From Planctomycetota bacterium (GTDB taxonomy: Bacteria > Planctomycetota > Phycisphaerae > UBA1845): a stretch of 64,000 nucleotides of DNA. A program made the position numbers and the translations under genes. The DNA is taken from assembly GCA_030616775.1 (NCBI GenBank), contig JAUWWQ010000011.1, positions 33,059 through 97,058 on the forward strand. Reading direction: 5' to 3'. Below the pieces are notes generated by a model. The model was given only the letters and a program-made list of their open reading frames with translations. It did not search any database and was not told the origin of the DNA. Shown here in pieces: positions 1 through 8,529 of this stretch. Each line of letters starts with the position of its first letter. The first letter of the stretch is position 1.

Positions 1-2
1 GC

Positions 3-719
3 GTGCACTGCCTGGCCCGGCTTAGAGAGTTCGGGACGGCGATTGCGACCTATGAGAACATTTCGGGTGGAGTATTGCCGCCGGCACACTGGTATCCATC
101 TGAACGAGATCTCGATCCTGATGAGACCGACGAGCGCAAGCACACCTCGGACACCGACCCGGCCAAAGCCGCTGTGGAGTACGGGTGGGCTGAGACCCTG
201 TTCACGTATGTCTATCAGGAGAAGGTGGGTCTGAAAGCCGATTACCCGGTGCAGCGCAACATCGAGGGGAAGCGTTGGCAGAAGTATTTTATCTGCGAGG
301 CCGTGGGCCACACCGATGTCAATGGCGGTCACTACCGGGTGTACTTGCCTGCCTGGAGCGCGGGTAGTTACGCACTGGAAGCAGGCGGCGTCTATGGTGA
401 AACCACACGTGCTGATCAGGACCGAAGCTGCCGCCGTGAGCGGATTCATCCCAAGCTACCTTTGATCGGTGATGCCAATGAACGGTCGGAGCGCGGCGAT
501 GGACTGGGTGACGACGATTGCAGCTATATCGACGCCGGCGAAGCCAACTACGTCGGATCCAACGGAATCAATAACGGAAATCGATTCTCCGACCGTCACT
601 ACGGCGGCACTAACTACCTGTTTCAAGACCTTCACGCCACCTGGAATCCGCAGCTCCGGCAGGAACTCGCCAGGGACTATGACTTAAACGGCGTGATCGA
701 TATCGCCGAGCAACCTTAG
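3..719 (+). CDS. Prepilin-type H-X9-DG protein, 3' part only
   Basis: This is the C-terminal part of a pseudopilin-like surface protein. The left edge of the window cuts the gene, so the N-terminal methylation/cleavage helix is not visible. The frame is open to the edge, so the GTG at position 3 is probably internal. The C-terminus has a His followed nine residues later by an Asp-containing turn, in a context typical of the planctomycete H-X9-DG (DUF1559-like) family. It ends with an acidic tail. Such proteins are exported through type II secretion/pilus-like machinery and exist in large paralogous sets; their exact roles are mostly unknown. The stretch after residue 130 (Arg/Asp-rich) is less typical, so local divergence is possible. 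Family assignment rests on motif recognition only. Confidence 0.6.
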   Translation: MHCLARLREFGTAIATYENISGGVLPPAHWYPSERDLDPDETDERKHTSDTDPAKAAVEYGWAETLFTYVYQEKVGLKADYPVQRNIEGKRWQKYFICEAVGHTDVNGGHYRVYLPAWSAGSYALEAGGVYGETTRADQDRSCRRERIHPKLPLIGDANERSERGDGLGDDDCSYIDAGEANYVGSNGINNGNRFSDRHYGGTNYLFQDLHATWNPQLRQELARDYDLNGVIDIAEQP

Positions 720-1068
720 GCGGGAAGATCGGGAGCCTGAAGTCGATTGGATTCGTGACACGAAGTGCCATTGCGCCATTGAGTGCGCCCTGGTTACCGG
801 TGTCATCCACCACAAGGGCAGCTACCCAGGTATTCTCCACGTGGTCAGGGAATGGGTGATTGGCCGGGCGCGCCACAAGGTCTCAGCCAGCTCCGGTCTG
901 CTCAGCGATGCGATCGGCAGGACGGCCGGTGCCAACAACTTCTTGCCTGAAGTCGCGTCCCAGCCGACCCGGTAAGGACGGATGCCGCTGGAAAGCTCCG
1001 ACCGTCTGTTGCCTTCAGACGCCACGTGGTGCTAAACTGGCGGTTTTGGCTGGTATGCCGCGGATTCG
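720..1068. other. Intergenic region, nothing recognised
   Basis: About 350 bases between the prepilin-like gene and the EIIA gene. I see no RNA gene, strong terminator or conserved coding segment on either strand; short frames here look like chance. Confidence 0.5.
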
Positions 1069-1524
1069 ATGAAAATCACCGACACGCTCCGGAAATCTTG
1101 CGTACGCGTCCCGCTGCGGTCGCGGGAGAAGATAGCGGTTATGACCGAGTTGGTGGACCTGCTCCACGAGCACGGACAGCTCACCGACCGGGACGAAGCG
1201 CTAAAGGCCGTTCTGGCCCGTGAGAAAACACGGTCTACGGGCATTGGTCTTGGGCTGGCGGTGCCCCACGGCAAGTCCCGCGGGTGTCGCCGACTGGCCA
1301 TCGCCGTCGGGAAGCCGGCAACACCAATGGACTTCGAGGCTGTTGACGGTCGGCCGTGCGGTTTTATCGTCTTGCTGACCAGCCCAACGGACAAGACGGG
1401 TCCTCATATCCAAGCCCTGGCAAGCATAAGCCGTCTATGGCAACACGATGGCTTCAGAAGAGCAGTGGCCCAGGCCAAAAGCGCCGACGACCTCTACGCC
1501 GCCATTGAGCAGCACGAGGGATGA
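1069..1524 (+). CDS. PTS EIIA-type (PtsN-like) phosphotransfer protein
   Basis: A 151-residue protein of the fructose/nitrogen EIIA family (PtsN type), normally cytoplasmic. It accepts phosphate on a histidine and acts in sugar uptake or, in PtsN forms, in regulation. The hallmark segment GLAVPHGKS is present, with the likely phospho-accepting His at residue 67. Preceding residues fit the family pattern of an N-terminal helix, then 'ALKAVLARE' and 'TGIGLGLAVPHG'. Length matches a single EIIA domain. No EIIB, EIIC, HPr or EI gene lies nearby, which suggests a regulatory rather than transport role (inference). The ATG at 1069 is the only sensible start, although no strong ribosome binding site precedes it. 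Confidence 0.85.
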   Translation: MKITDTLRKSCVRVPLRSREKIAVMTELVDLLHEHGQLTDRDEALKAVLAREKTRSTGIGLGLAVPHGKSRGCRRLAIAVGKPATPMDFEAVDGRPCGFIVLLTSPTDKTGPHIQALASISRLWQHDGFRRAVAQAKSADDLYAAIEQHEG

Positions 1525-1766
1525 GTGATCAACATAGCGGTAAGACCGCCCGCTTCATGCTCCGCTGGGTCAGCACCAGCGGCGAAAAAGGACCGTGGAG
1601 CGAGACGGCGAGTGCGACGATCGGGACGTGAGAGAGGACCTGCAACGGCCAGGTATGCCCCTGCTCACGCTTGGGCACGGCACCCGGCTCTTGCAGTAGC
1701 CTACTGCTCACGCGTCCACCAACGGATCAACATACATGACAGTGACCAACGTAAGGAGCACAACTC

Positions 1767-2258
1767 ATGAGCATTTGGATTAAGCTCGGCGTTGTGACGG
1801 TGCTTGCTGGTACCTGGTTCTGGTTTATAGCCGGGGCCATAACAGGCATGGCGAGCTTTGCGCAGGTAGGACCGCAACAAAGTGGAAGTGATGTTCAGAG
1901 CTCTTCAAACATGCCCTTTGAGGTAGGAGCGGTTTGGGCGCTCTACGGGGCAATAGCAAGCTTCATCCTATATCTCTATTTTGTCACCAGGCCCCGCGAG
2001 GAGCATAACGAGCCCGCAGGAGTAATAGCTCCTCAGTCTGTGTCGGAGCTTAAAGCAACTTTCCTCGCACTTATCCTTGGGGTCTTGGCAGCAATACTGC
2101 TCTGCAAGTATTACATACTGAGGATGAAGCTCCCTTCGACTATCGCGCTTAAGCCGCCAAAGAACATATACGGGATAGCCACGCTAATGACCGTCATTGC
2201 TTCCGTTGTGACTATCCCACTTGCCGGGAAGATTTACCAGGCTTTTCGCAGAAAATGA
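1767..2258 (+). CDS. Membrane protein of unknown function
   Basis: I do not recognise this 163-residue protein. It has four hydrophobic segments, at about residues 5-28, 52-73, 93-113 and 135-155, so it is probably an inner-membrane protein with both ends on the same side. Two short hydrophilic loops (Gln/Ser-rich at 34-48, Glu-rich at 75-85) and a basic C-terminus complete it. The start is supported by an AAGGAG motif about ten bases upstream of the ATG. It lies alone, about 240 bases after the EIIA gene, with no functional clue from its neighbours. Local base composition is slightly less GC-rich than the flanking genes. Confidence 0.65.
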   Translation: MSIWIKLGVVTVLAGTWFWFIAGAITGMASFAQVGPQQSGSDVQSSSNMPFEVGAVWALYGAIASFILYLYFVTRPREEHNEPAGVIAPQSVSELKATFLALILGVLAAILLCKYYILRMKLPSTIALKPPKNIYGIATLMTVIASVVTIPLAGKIYQAFRRK

Positions 2259-2520
2259 GGAATCTGTGTGTACGGTGCGTCCGTTGACGTGCCATTCAAA
2301 TGTAGGGCCGGAGCCGCCTAGGGTCCGTCCCTTGACGCACCTTCTGATTTGATTGCGGCGGATTGGTGCCTCCGGGACGCACCCTGCGATTGGCGCACTG
2401 CTGACCGTTCGGCTGTGCTCAGGGCAGGCACAGCACGCGCACGCATCGAATCCTGAACCCCGAACCCTACGTCCGCCACGGGGGGCGGACGCTACAGGCT
2501 GAACCCTCCGGCACTTGCCG

Positions 2521-2537
2521 GCGGGCAGGATGCCCGC
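2521..2537. repeat. GC-rich hairpin
   Basis: Perfect inverted repeat GCGGGCA-gga-TGCCCGC just downstream of the AlbA_2 fragment. It is of the palindromic type that is dispersed in planctomycete intergenic DNA. It could act as a transcription end for the minus-strand fragment, but no T run follows. Confidence 0.45.
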
Positions 2538-2538
2538 C

Positions 2539-2685
2539 CTACGCGTGCGTGCGAGACGCCCACGCCACACCGGCGTTGCCGGGCAGCGTTTCCTTGTATT
2601 CCAGCGTCTTGGACTCGTGGACACTATCGTCGATCAATGCGTCGATGTCCTTCTTATAGATGGCGTCGAAGCTCTTTTGGATCAC
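2539..2685 (-). pseudogene. AlbA_2/Schlafen-like ATP-binding protein, N-terminal fragment
   Basis: A 48-codon minus-strand reading frame starting at a GTG (2685) with a well-placed GGAGG about eight bases upstream. The translation contains 'ALIDDSVHESKTLEYKETLP', which matches the opening of AlbA_2 (divergent AAA-4/Schlafen-type) DNA-binding proteins. Right after the LPGN the similarity stops, and the frame ends eleven codons later in a GC-rich hairpin. A full family member is several hundred residues, so this is a 5' remnant, probably left by a deletion. Assignment is by motif recognition on a short segment. Confidence 0.5.
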
Positions 2686-2763
2686 AGCTCACACCTCCCA
2701 ACTCGCGCGTACCGGTACTATATGACCGTGCGGAATTGTGCGACACCCGCCTGCCAATTTTTA

Positions 2764-2790
2764 CCGCGCGGGTTGAAACCCGCGGCTCGG
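2764..2790. repeat. Dispersed GC-rich palindrome, copy 1
   Basis: Palindrome with arms CCGCGGGTT / AACCCGCGG-like and a flanking GCTCGG. It belongs to the same family as copies near 14286, 14491, 30657, 30691 and 35792. All lie between genes. Confidence 0.6.
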
Positions 2791-3225
2791 TCGCGCTGCA
2801 AGATTGCGTACGGTCATTTAGGATCCGCTGGTTGGGTTATGGGAACCTGCTCGGCATCCTGAGGCGGTGTTTGGCAGACGAAGCGTTGTATCTTAGATTT
2901 GAAATGCCCATGTGTCGGCGGGATCGACCCGGAGATGACCGACTGGAAAGTCGGTCCCACATTATCTCCCACACTGTACTGTTTGGGAGTGTTCTTCCGG
3001 GCGCGCCGCTGGACGTTCGAGATTACGGCGGCGGAACTCGGCGGTTCTGAAAGATCAGATAACTCTATCGGACCAGACGGGCTTCACACCTGGTGCTTTC
3101 CTGGTGGGGAAAGAAGCGGCCGGCCAGCTCAGGGATCGCGCGCAACTGCCGGTCCTTGACTGGCCGGTTTGCTTTGACCCGGGAGCTTTCAAGTATACAT
3201 GATTCGGGCAGTTGGCCGCCCAAGC

Positions 3226-4089
3226 TCACGTGTCGCCGGCGGATGCTTCTTCGCCCGATGGCGACATCCTGGCCTCCCGTCGTGATTCAGGAAAGTGGTC
3301 ACGAAGGGGATGGCTTCTGGGCGACGCGTCACGGCGGCTGTTGCTGTTGAGATGACTCGCGACGTCGGCTTCGGTTCGAGTCTTGCGACAGGTGGGATAC
3401 CGCCAGCGCCGATCCAGCCTGCGTCTTAGGAGTTGATCGACGGTGATGATTATGGCGCCTTTGGCAACCACCTGTCTTACCGCCAGGTCGGCGGTGGCTT
3501 TGTTCCAATAGCCGCACGCATCCACCACAATGGTCACCCGCTTCTCGCGGGCCAGCAGTGCCAGGGCCAGCGCTTTGACGGCTCCGTCGATGCTGATTCC
3601 GAAGAGAATGAACTCCTTGGCCGGTAGTTCGGTAAAGAAGCGATCTGCTTTGGGATTGCCTAACAGGTCGCTGGCTCGCTTGCGGAAGAGGACCTGTTGG
3701 TACTCAGCGAACAGATCCATGGGACATGAGAGGGTGTTATCCACCTCAACGCGCGTGCATCGGTGGAACATCGTAAAGTCGATCTTGCGCTGCCCCTCGG
3801 ATCCGTCCACACAATAGAGAGGGTCACCATTATCCGAAAACTCGGAGGGGCGATGCGATTCGATCGAGGATATGACCGGCGCCTGATTGCGTTTCGCCCA
3901 GGCGATCATGTGGCGAAGTGCGGGGATTAACTCTTGGATATTCGCAGCCGGATATGCACCGCTCGAGTCGCAGAAGTCGCGTTGCGTGTTCACGTCGACG
4001 ACGACGCACTCGTATTTCCGGCCGTCTCCACCCCCGATCATGCTCCTACCCCCAAGGCGGCGATAGCTGCAGCGCCGACCGTAAGCCAT
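3226..4089 (-). CDS. Isochorismatase-fold hydrolase lacking the usual Cys
   Basis: A 287-residue protein whose residues about 25-225 form an isochorismatase/nicotinamidase-type domain. It opens with 'VVVDVNTQRDFC', carrying the family's catalytic Asp, and later has 'LFGISIDGAVKALALALLAR', which aligns to the segment that bears the nucleophilic Cys. In this protein the Cys position is occupied by Gly (SIDGAV), as in true isochorismatases (PhzD/EntB type) and unlike nicotinamidases. Hydrolysis of an amide by a thiol mechanism is therefore unlikely. The last 60 residues are basic, low in structure and not family-like. The ATG at 4089 has GGAG seven bases upstream. A second possible start is Met17. 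Substrate cannot be deduced; no siderophore or NAD genes are adjacent. Confidence 0.7.
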   Translation of the reverse strand: MAYGRRCSYRRLGGRSMIGGGDGRKYECVVVDVNTQRDFCDSSGAYPAANIQELIPALRHMIAWAKRNQAPVISSIESHRPSEFSDNGDPLYCVDGSEGQRKIDFTMFHRCTRVEVDNTLSCPMDLFAEYQQVLFRKRASDLLGNPKADRFFTELPAKEFILFGISIDGAVKALALALLAREKRVTIVVDACGYWNKATADLAVRQVVAKGAIIITVDQLLRRRLDRRWRYPTCRKTRTEADVASHLNSNSRRDASPRSHPLRDHFPESRREARMSPSGEEASAGDT

Positions 4090-4587
4090 CGAGGTGCTCC
4101 GGTCGCTCAGGAAGCGATATTGACGGGACTCGCTTCCCTCCCATCGTGAACCCCCTTGTTCTTCACACCTTCCTCATCAGGAAGAAAGTATGAAGTTCAG
4201 CTCGGTAATAGTTTAGGCAAGAAAGTCGCCAGGGGCGAGTGCCGAGGAGAATTTATGTAACCTGTTGCAGACCAATACCTTACGCCGGGTTCAAGTCTGG
4301 CACCTGGTTGTGAATTCAGGCAGAGTGATCTCAGACGCGTTTAGTGAGACAGGGCGCAGTTTTCGCGCAGATGCAGCGCGAAAGTAGCCTGGTCGATCCG
4401 CTGAAGTGGCCTGGGTGGGCAAGTCGATAAGGAGGGCAGTTATCGGACAATCATCCGAGGCCTGCGGTAACTGTTTTGCGCAGGCCGTACAACCGATGGG
4501 TATAAGGCGGTGCCGCTATTCTGGCGGCGCATAGTCCTAATCGGCAGTGCGCCCGTGCGTGCAGCCGGCAGTTTCCCATTGCCTTGA
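4090..4587. other. Divergent intergenic region
   Basis: About 500 bases between the minus-strand isochorismatase-like gene and the plus-strand TolB-like gene, so it must hold both promoters. The only clear structure is an inverted repeat at 4459-4486 (GGCCTGCG / CGCAGGCC, 12-base loop). No gene or known RNA seen. Confidence 0.45.
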
Positions 4588-5772
4588 GTGGTGTCGATGG
4601 CCATGGCTATTCGCTCGAAACTGGTGACTCGATGTTGCCATCTGACGGGTGTGTTTACTTGCTCCATTATGCTTGCAGGCTGTGTGGGGCGTGACGCTGA
4701 CGGCGTGCTGGTTTCGGGCCGGCGGACCCGAGTCATGTTGGCCGCTGCTCGGGCCAACCACGTCAGCATGTTCGGTGATCTCTCCGACAGGAGCCCCACC
4801 ACGTTCTTCTCGCGCACCGCAGTGTCACTGGGACGGCACACCTTCAGTGAGGTCGGTGCGGATTTCGATCCCGATATTGACGCTACGGGTAAGCGGTTGG
4901 TGTTCGCCTCCACTCGGCACAACATTTTGCCGGATCTCTACATCAAGTCCGTGGACGGGGTCGCGGTTACGCAACTGACATCCGATCCAGCCTCTGATAT
5001 TCAGCCGGCATTCAGCCCTGACGGGAAGCACGTTGCGTTCGCCAGCAACCGGAGCGGCAACTGGGACATATGGGTCACTGATGCCGGCGGCGGTCCGGCG
5101 GTGCAGGTCACAAATGGGGTTGCAGACGAGGTGCATCCCAGCTGGTCGCCCGACGGGACGAAGATGGTCTTTTGCAGCCTGCCGTCTAACGGGGGGCAAT
5201 GGGAGTTGTGGATTACCGACGCCGCTGGGGGTGCAAGCAGACGTTTTGTCGGGTACGGGCTTTTCCCCGAGTGGTCTCCAGCCGGTGACACGATCGTGTA
5301 CCAACGGGCCCGCGAGCGCGGGAGCCGTTGGTTTAGCATTTGGACGCTGACCCTGGTGAACGGCGAGCCACGGTATCCGACCGAGGTCGCCTCAAACGCG
5401 AAGCACGCCGTGATCCAGCCAACCTGGAGCCCTGACGGGACGCGTATCGCCTATGCCAGTACTGCCACCCTTCTCGCTGAACGAGAGGGGAGTACGTTGC
5501 CTGACAGCACCGGGGTGTTCGACGTCTGGGTGATGAACGCAGACGGTCGTGGGAAGGTTCGACTAACCGATGGGCGCACGGCCAACTACTCACCGGCGTT
5601 CTCCCCGGAGGGGCGAGTGTTCTTCACAAGCAACCGGGCCGGAGTCGAGAATGTCTGGTCGGAGCTACCCACGACCCGGCCTATCGGGCCTTCGGCCGAC
5701 GATGTCCTCAAGCGGATTGAAGCTAATTCCCAGCGGACCGTGCAGACGGCATCGCACGATGATGATTTATAG
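4588..5772 (+). CDS. TolB-like beta-propeller lipoprotein (PD40 repeats)
   Basis: A secreted lipoprotein of about 390 residues. The N-terminus has a basic stretch, a hydrophobic core and the lipobox 'MLAGC', so it should be anchored in a membrane on the periplasmic side. The body has at least five PD40/WD40-like blades with the typical 'PAFSPDGKHVAFASNRSG' and 'DIWVTDAGG' pattern, as in TolB and in TolB-like domains of peptidases. Such propellers bind peptides or proteins. No Pal or TolA gene is visible, so this is a free-standing propeller rather than proven Tol machinery. The GTG at 4588 or the ATGs at 4597/4603 could start it; the latter give a more usual signal peptide. The next lipoprotein gene follows after 156 bases in the same direction. 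Confidence 0.8.
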   Translation: MVSMAMAIRSKLVTRCCHLTGVFTCSIMLAGCVGRDADGVLVSGRRTRVMLAAARANHVSMFGDLSDRSPTTFFSRTAVSLGRHTFSEVGADFDPDIDATGKRLVFASTRHNILPDLYIKSVDGVAVTQLTSDPASDIQPAFSPDGKHVAFASNRSGNWDIWVTDAGGGPAVQVTNGVADEVHPSWSPDGTKMVFCSLPSNGGQWELWITDAAGGASRRFVGYGLFPEWSPAGDTIVYQRARERGSRWFSIWTLTLVNGEPRYPTEVASNAKHAVIQPTWSPDGTRIAYASTATLLAEREGSTLPDSTGVFDVWVMNADGRGKVRLTDGRTANYSPAFSPEGRVFFTSNRAGVENVWSELPTTRPIGPSADDVLKRIEANSQRTVQTASHDDDL

Positions 5773-5928
5773 GATGTGTGGAAATCGGTCGTTTCACACG
5801 AAAGGGGCTTTTGGAAATAGACGATGAAGCCTTTGTCCCTGGTTGCTGGGCTTGGATTTCAGCGGTGTTAACCGCGCCCAGACAGGCAGTGACCAACGGG
5901 ACGGACGGCTGAAGTTGGGTGGTCAGGG

Positions 5929-6678
5929 ATGACCAGGAAGGACAGCCTTGGGCGATGGGGATGGGGGGCGGTAAAGCTGCTGGCGGGCACGACGATCCTG
6001 GGCGGCTGTAGCAGCGCGAAACGGGTTGAACCGGTTTCCATAGCGAATTCGACGTTCGGGCCCATGACGATCGCGGTCGCCCCGGCCTTGAACCTGAGCG
6101 GGTCGGCGGATTTTGACCCCGATCGGTTCGCGGATCTGATGGCCAGCGAGCTGAGCTATGCTGACGGCATCTCGGTGATTCCCGTCAGTCGAGTGCTCGG
6201 TGTTCTGGCGGCTCAGGGACGCGGCGAAGTGGAGTCGGCAAGCCACGCACTGGAGGTGGCGGCTCTGCTTGGTGCGGATGCGATTCTGGTCTTTGCGGTG
6301 ACAGAATATGACCCATACGACCCACCGAGCATTGGAATCTCCGCTCAACTGTACGGGACACGGTCTCGGTCGCGTGACCGGGCGCTGGATCCGGTGGCGC
6401 TCTCGCGTCAGGCCAGTCTTGCTGCTTCGAATGCTTCCGCGTCCCCGCAGCGACTCTTGGCTCAGACCCAGCGGGTATTCAATGCATCCCATGGATCCGT
6501 CGCCGCAGGGATTCGGGAGTTTGCAGCAGCCCGTGGTGCCGAGGGCAGTCCGTACGGGTGGCGCAAGTACGTGGTCAGTCAGCAGCATTTTATCAAGTAT
6601 TGCTGTCATGCCACAATCCGGGCGCTTTTGAACGCCCAGCGCGGATCTGTGCTCGTGGGCGGAAACCGCGAGAGGTAG
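5929..6678 (+). CDS. Lipoprotein, possible TolB-N/CsgG-like fold
   Basis: A 249-residue predicted lipoprotein: basic start, hydrophobic segment and lipobox 'ILGGC' with Cys27. Residues about 46-140 read 'TIAVAPALNLSG', 'DRFADLMASELSYADGISVIPVSRVL', then 'ALEVAALLGADAILVFAVTEYDPY'. This alternation resembles the TolB amino-terminal/CsgG/FlgO-type domain found in outer-membrane-associated lipoproteins. The rest is Ala/Ser/Arg-rich and not recognised. It follows the propeller lipoprotein and precedes a 68-residue ORF by 7 bases, so the three may be one unit. Function unknown; the fold suggestion is an inference from pattern only. Confidence 0.65.
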   Translation: MTRKDSLGRWGWGAVKLLAGTTILGGCSSAKRVEPVSIANSTFGPMTIAVAPALNLSGSADFDPDRFADLMASELSYADGISVIPVSRVLGVLAAQGRGEVESASHALEVAALLGADAILVFAVTEYDPYDPPSIGISAQLYGTRSRSRDRALDPVALSRQASLAASNASASPQRLLAQTQRVFNASHGSVAAGIREFAAARGAEGSPYGWRKYVVSQQHFIKYCCHATIRALLNAQRGSVLVGGNRER

Positions 6679-6685
6679 GGATGCC

Positions 6686-6892
6686 ATGAACGTGGTTAGG
6701 CAGTTGTCGCTGGTCAAGGGTGAGGAACGTTTCGTGTTTCGTTACCAGGCTGGGCAGGAGCCGGAGATCATCGATGCGTTTGCCTCGCTCGCCGCGAATC
6801 AGAGGAGTAGTTTCGACTGGTTTGATGCGGCCGTGCTCAGCTACCAGATGGGCCGGCGCCTCGAGACGGAGCTCGATCAGATCGCCACGTAG
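6686..6892 (+). CDS. Small protein of unknown function
   Basis: A 68-residue ORF seven bases after the lipoprotein gene, in the same direction. The sequence (charged N-terminus, then 'EPEIIDAFASLAANQRSSFDWFDAAVLSYQMGRRL') looks like a genuine small soluble helical protein with a planctomycete-like style, but I do not recognise a family. The start has weak GGGATG context. Retained as a likely gene because it fits the operon spacing and has no competing frame of better quality. Confidence 0.5.
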   Translation: MNVVRQLSLVKGEERFVFRYQAGQEPEIIDAFASLAANQRSSFDWFDAAVLSYQMGRRLETELDQIAT

Positions 6893-6985
6893 TTCGAAAG
6901 GACAGGGGCAGTGACTAGCCCCTGAATCAGGACTATGATCAGATATCAGATAGCCGTGGGTTGATTCGCCGATCTGTAACGAGCG

Positions 6986-8011
6986 ATGATGACTGAGAAT
7001 TCATTGATTACCGAGTTTTTGAACTATTTGAAGTTCGAGCGGCACTTCTCGCCTCATACGGCCAAGTGTTATTCGGCAGATCTCACGCAGTTCTGCGCGT
7101 TTCTGGCGGGCGACAAGGAGAGGGCACAGGGCGGCCAGTGCTTCGCGCCCACGGCCGGTGCGCTTACGTCACGGGCGACCGATTCCGCCCACCCGGCGGG
7201 CCAGGGGACGGCCGGCACCGCAGTACTGCCCCAAACGGATGCCCAGCAGAAACTCCGCGAGGTTGAGCCTGAACAGGTCAAGTTGTTTCTGGCGTTCTTG
7301 GGGACTCAGAGCTACTCGAAGTCCACCATCGCCCGTAAGCTCGCCACCTTGCGCAGCTTTTACAAGTTCTGCCTGCGTCGCGGGTACATCCAGGCTCATC
7401 CGCTGGCGTCGATTCGAACCCCCAAGCAGGAAAAACGGCTGCCTAAGTACCTCGAGCTGGAGCAGATCACCAAGCTGCTTTCGACTCCAGACGACAAAAC
7501 GTTGTTGGGCGCCCGTGATCGGGCGATGCTGGAGGTTCTGTTCTCTACCGGCGTTCGGGTCAGCGAACTGGTCGACCTGGACTTCGCCGACGTAGATTTC
7601 TCGGGCCAAACGATCCGGGTACGCGGCAAGGGCAAGAAACAGCGGACCGCTCCCATCGGGCAGACCGCCATCGCCGCTATCAGAAGATACCTCGAGCTTC
7701 GTCGGGCCGATGCCCGGTCGGCCGCCTCCGATCAGAACGCGTTGTTCGTCAACAAGCATGGTCAGCGGCTCAGCACCCGGAGCGTTCGTCGCAAGCTTGA
7801 CAAGTATCTCGCGGAAGCGGGCCTTGATCCCAACATCAGCCCGCACACGCTGCGGCACAGTTTTGCGACCCACATGCTCAACAACGGCGCCGACCTGCGA
7901 AGCGTACAGGAGCTGCTCGGGCACCAGTCGCTTTCCACGACCCAGGTTTACACGCATTTGACGACGCCGCGACTGAAGGCCGTCTACGACGACGCCCACC
8001 CGAGGTCCTGA
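6986..8011 (+). CDS. xerC: Tyrosine recombinase, XerC/XerD type
   Basis: A site-specific tyrosine recombinase of 341 residues that resolves chromosome dimers at dif with a partner Xer protein. The catalytic set is complete: Arg191 (STGVRVSEL), Lys215 (RGKGKKQR), His287 and Arg290 (HTLRHSF), His313 (LGHQSL) and Tyr322. The N-terminal core-binding domain starts with the usual 'FLNYLKFERHFSPHTAKCYSAD' pattern. Residues about 44-90 form an extra Ala/Gly/Thr-rich insertion not seen in E. coli XerC/D (about 298 residues), which explains the greater length. C or D cannot be told apart from sequence alone. It stands alone with no phage genes next to it, which favours a housekeeping role. Confidence 0.88.
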   Translation: MMTENSLITEFLNYLKFERHFSPHTAKCYSADLTQFCAFLAGDKERAQGGQCFAPTAGALTSRATDSAHPAGQGTAGTAVLPQTDAQQKLREVEPEQVKLFLAFLGTQSYSKSTIARKLATLRSFYKFCLRRGYIQAHPLASIRTPKQEKRLPKYLELEQITKLLSTPDDKTLLGARDRAMLEVLFSTGVRVSELVDLDFADVDFSGQTIRVRGKGKKQRTAPIGQTAIAAIRRYLELRRADARSAASDQNALFVNKHGQRLSTRSVRRKLDKYLAEAGLDPNISPHTLRHSFATHMLNNGADLRSVQELLGHQSLSTTQVYTHLTTPRLKAVYDDAHPRS

Positions 8012-8304
8012 CGGCTCTTGCCGCCGGGGGCTGAAACCAGCCCAAAGTCCGCCACAAGCGAACGACGGGCCTGGTTGACTCCTATTTTCCGCAAACAGGT
8101 ACCTGTCACCGGCACGCGCCCGGCGTGCGCCGATCCATCTGCGTGATCCATACGCCCGCCGCCGGCCATCGCGTCAAGGCTCAAAGCGTCCATATCCCCC
8201 CGCCGCCCTCGAACTCGTTCCAATCGCAAGTCGGATTTATAAGAGCGGGCGGCCTGAGTCTGTGGTATACTCCGCGCCGACCCCAAAAGGCAGGGAAGTG
8301 AACT

Positions 8305-8502
8305 GTGACGTACGTGGGCCCTATGACCATTATCGTTGCGACCGTGCTCGGGGTGTGTCTCATTGCCGGGCTGGTCTTCGTCTTCCGGGCCATGTCCGCC
8401 CGAACCTCGGCCAGGAAGAAGGTGTGTCACCGGTGCCGCAACGTCAACCCGGCACGTGCCGAGTTCTGCGCCCACTGCGGTGAGAGTTTGAATTCATCTT
8501 GA
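8305..8502 (+). CDS. Membrane-anchored zinc-ribbon protein
   Basis: A 65-residue protein with one transmembrane helix (about residues 8-28) and a cytoplasmic zinc ribbon made by Cys41, Cys44, Cys55 and Cys58 (CHRC...CAHCG). It starts at GTG 8305 or, equally possible, ATG 8323. It precedes the first SPFH gene by 27 bases in the same direction, so it may form an operon with the two SPFH proteins. Zinc ribbons of this type usually mediate protein contacts; no enzymatic motif is present. A TATACT hexamer at 8266-8271 could be its -10 element. Confidence 0.6.
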   Translation: MTYVGPMTIIVATVLGVCLIAGLVFVFRAMSARTSARKKVCHRCRNVNPARAEFCAHCGESLNSS

Positions 8503-8529
8503 GCACGGACTTGCGAAAGGACAAAACCT

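Larger units (their letters stand above)
2259..3225. other. Long intergenic region with gene remnant and palindromes
   Basis: Almost 1 kb without an intact gene. It holds a fragment of an AlbA_2-type gene on the minus strand (2539-2685), a GC-rich hairpin at 2521-2537 and one copy of a dispersed palindrome at 2764-2790. The rest shows no codon-like structure. It looks like a decayed gene region. Confidence 0.55.

Noticed and set aside
1525..1770. 81-codon frame after the EIIA gene
   Set aside because: Arg/Ala/Ser-rich translation with no family character, overlapping the start of the next gene; treated as chance in GC-rich DNA.
4280..4300. Sequence GGGTTCAAGTCTGGCACC resembling a tRNA T-arm
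   Set aside because: No acceptor, D-arm or anticodon arm can be folded around it.
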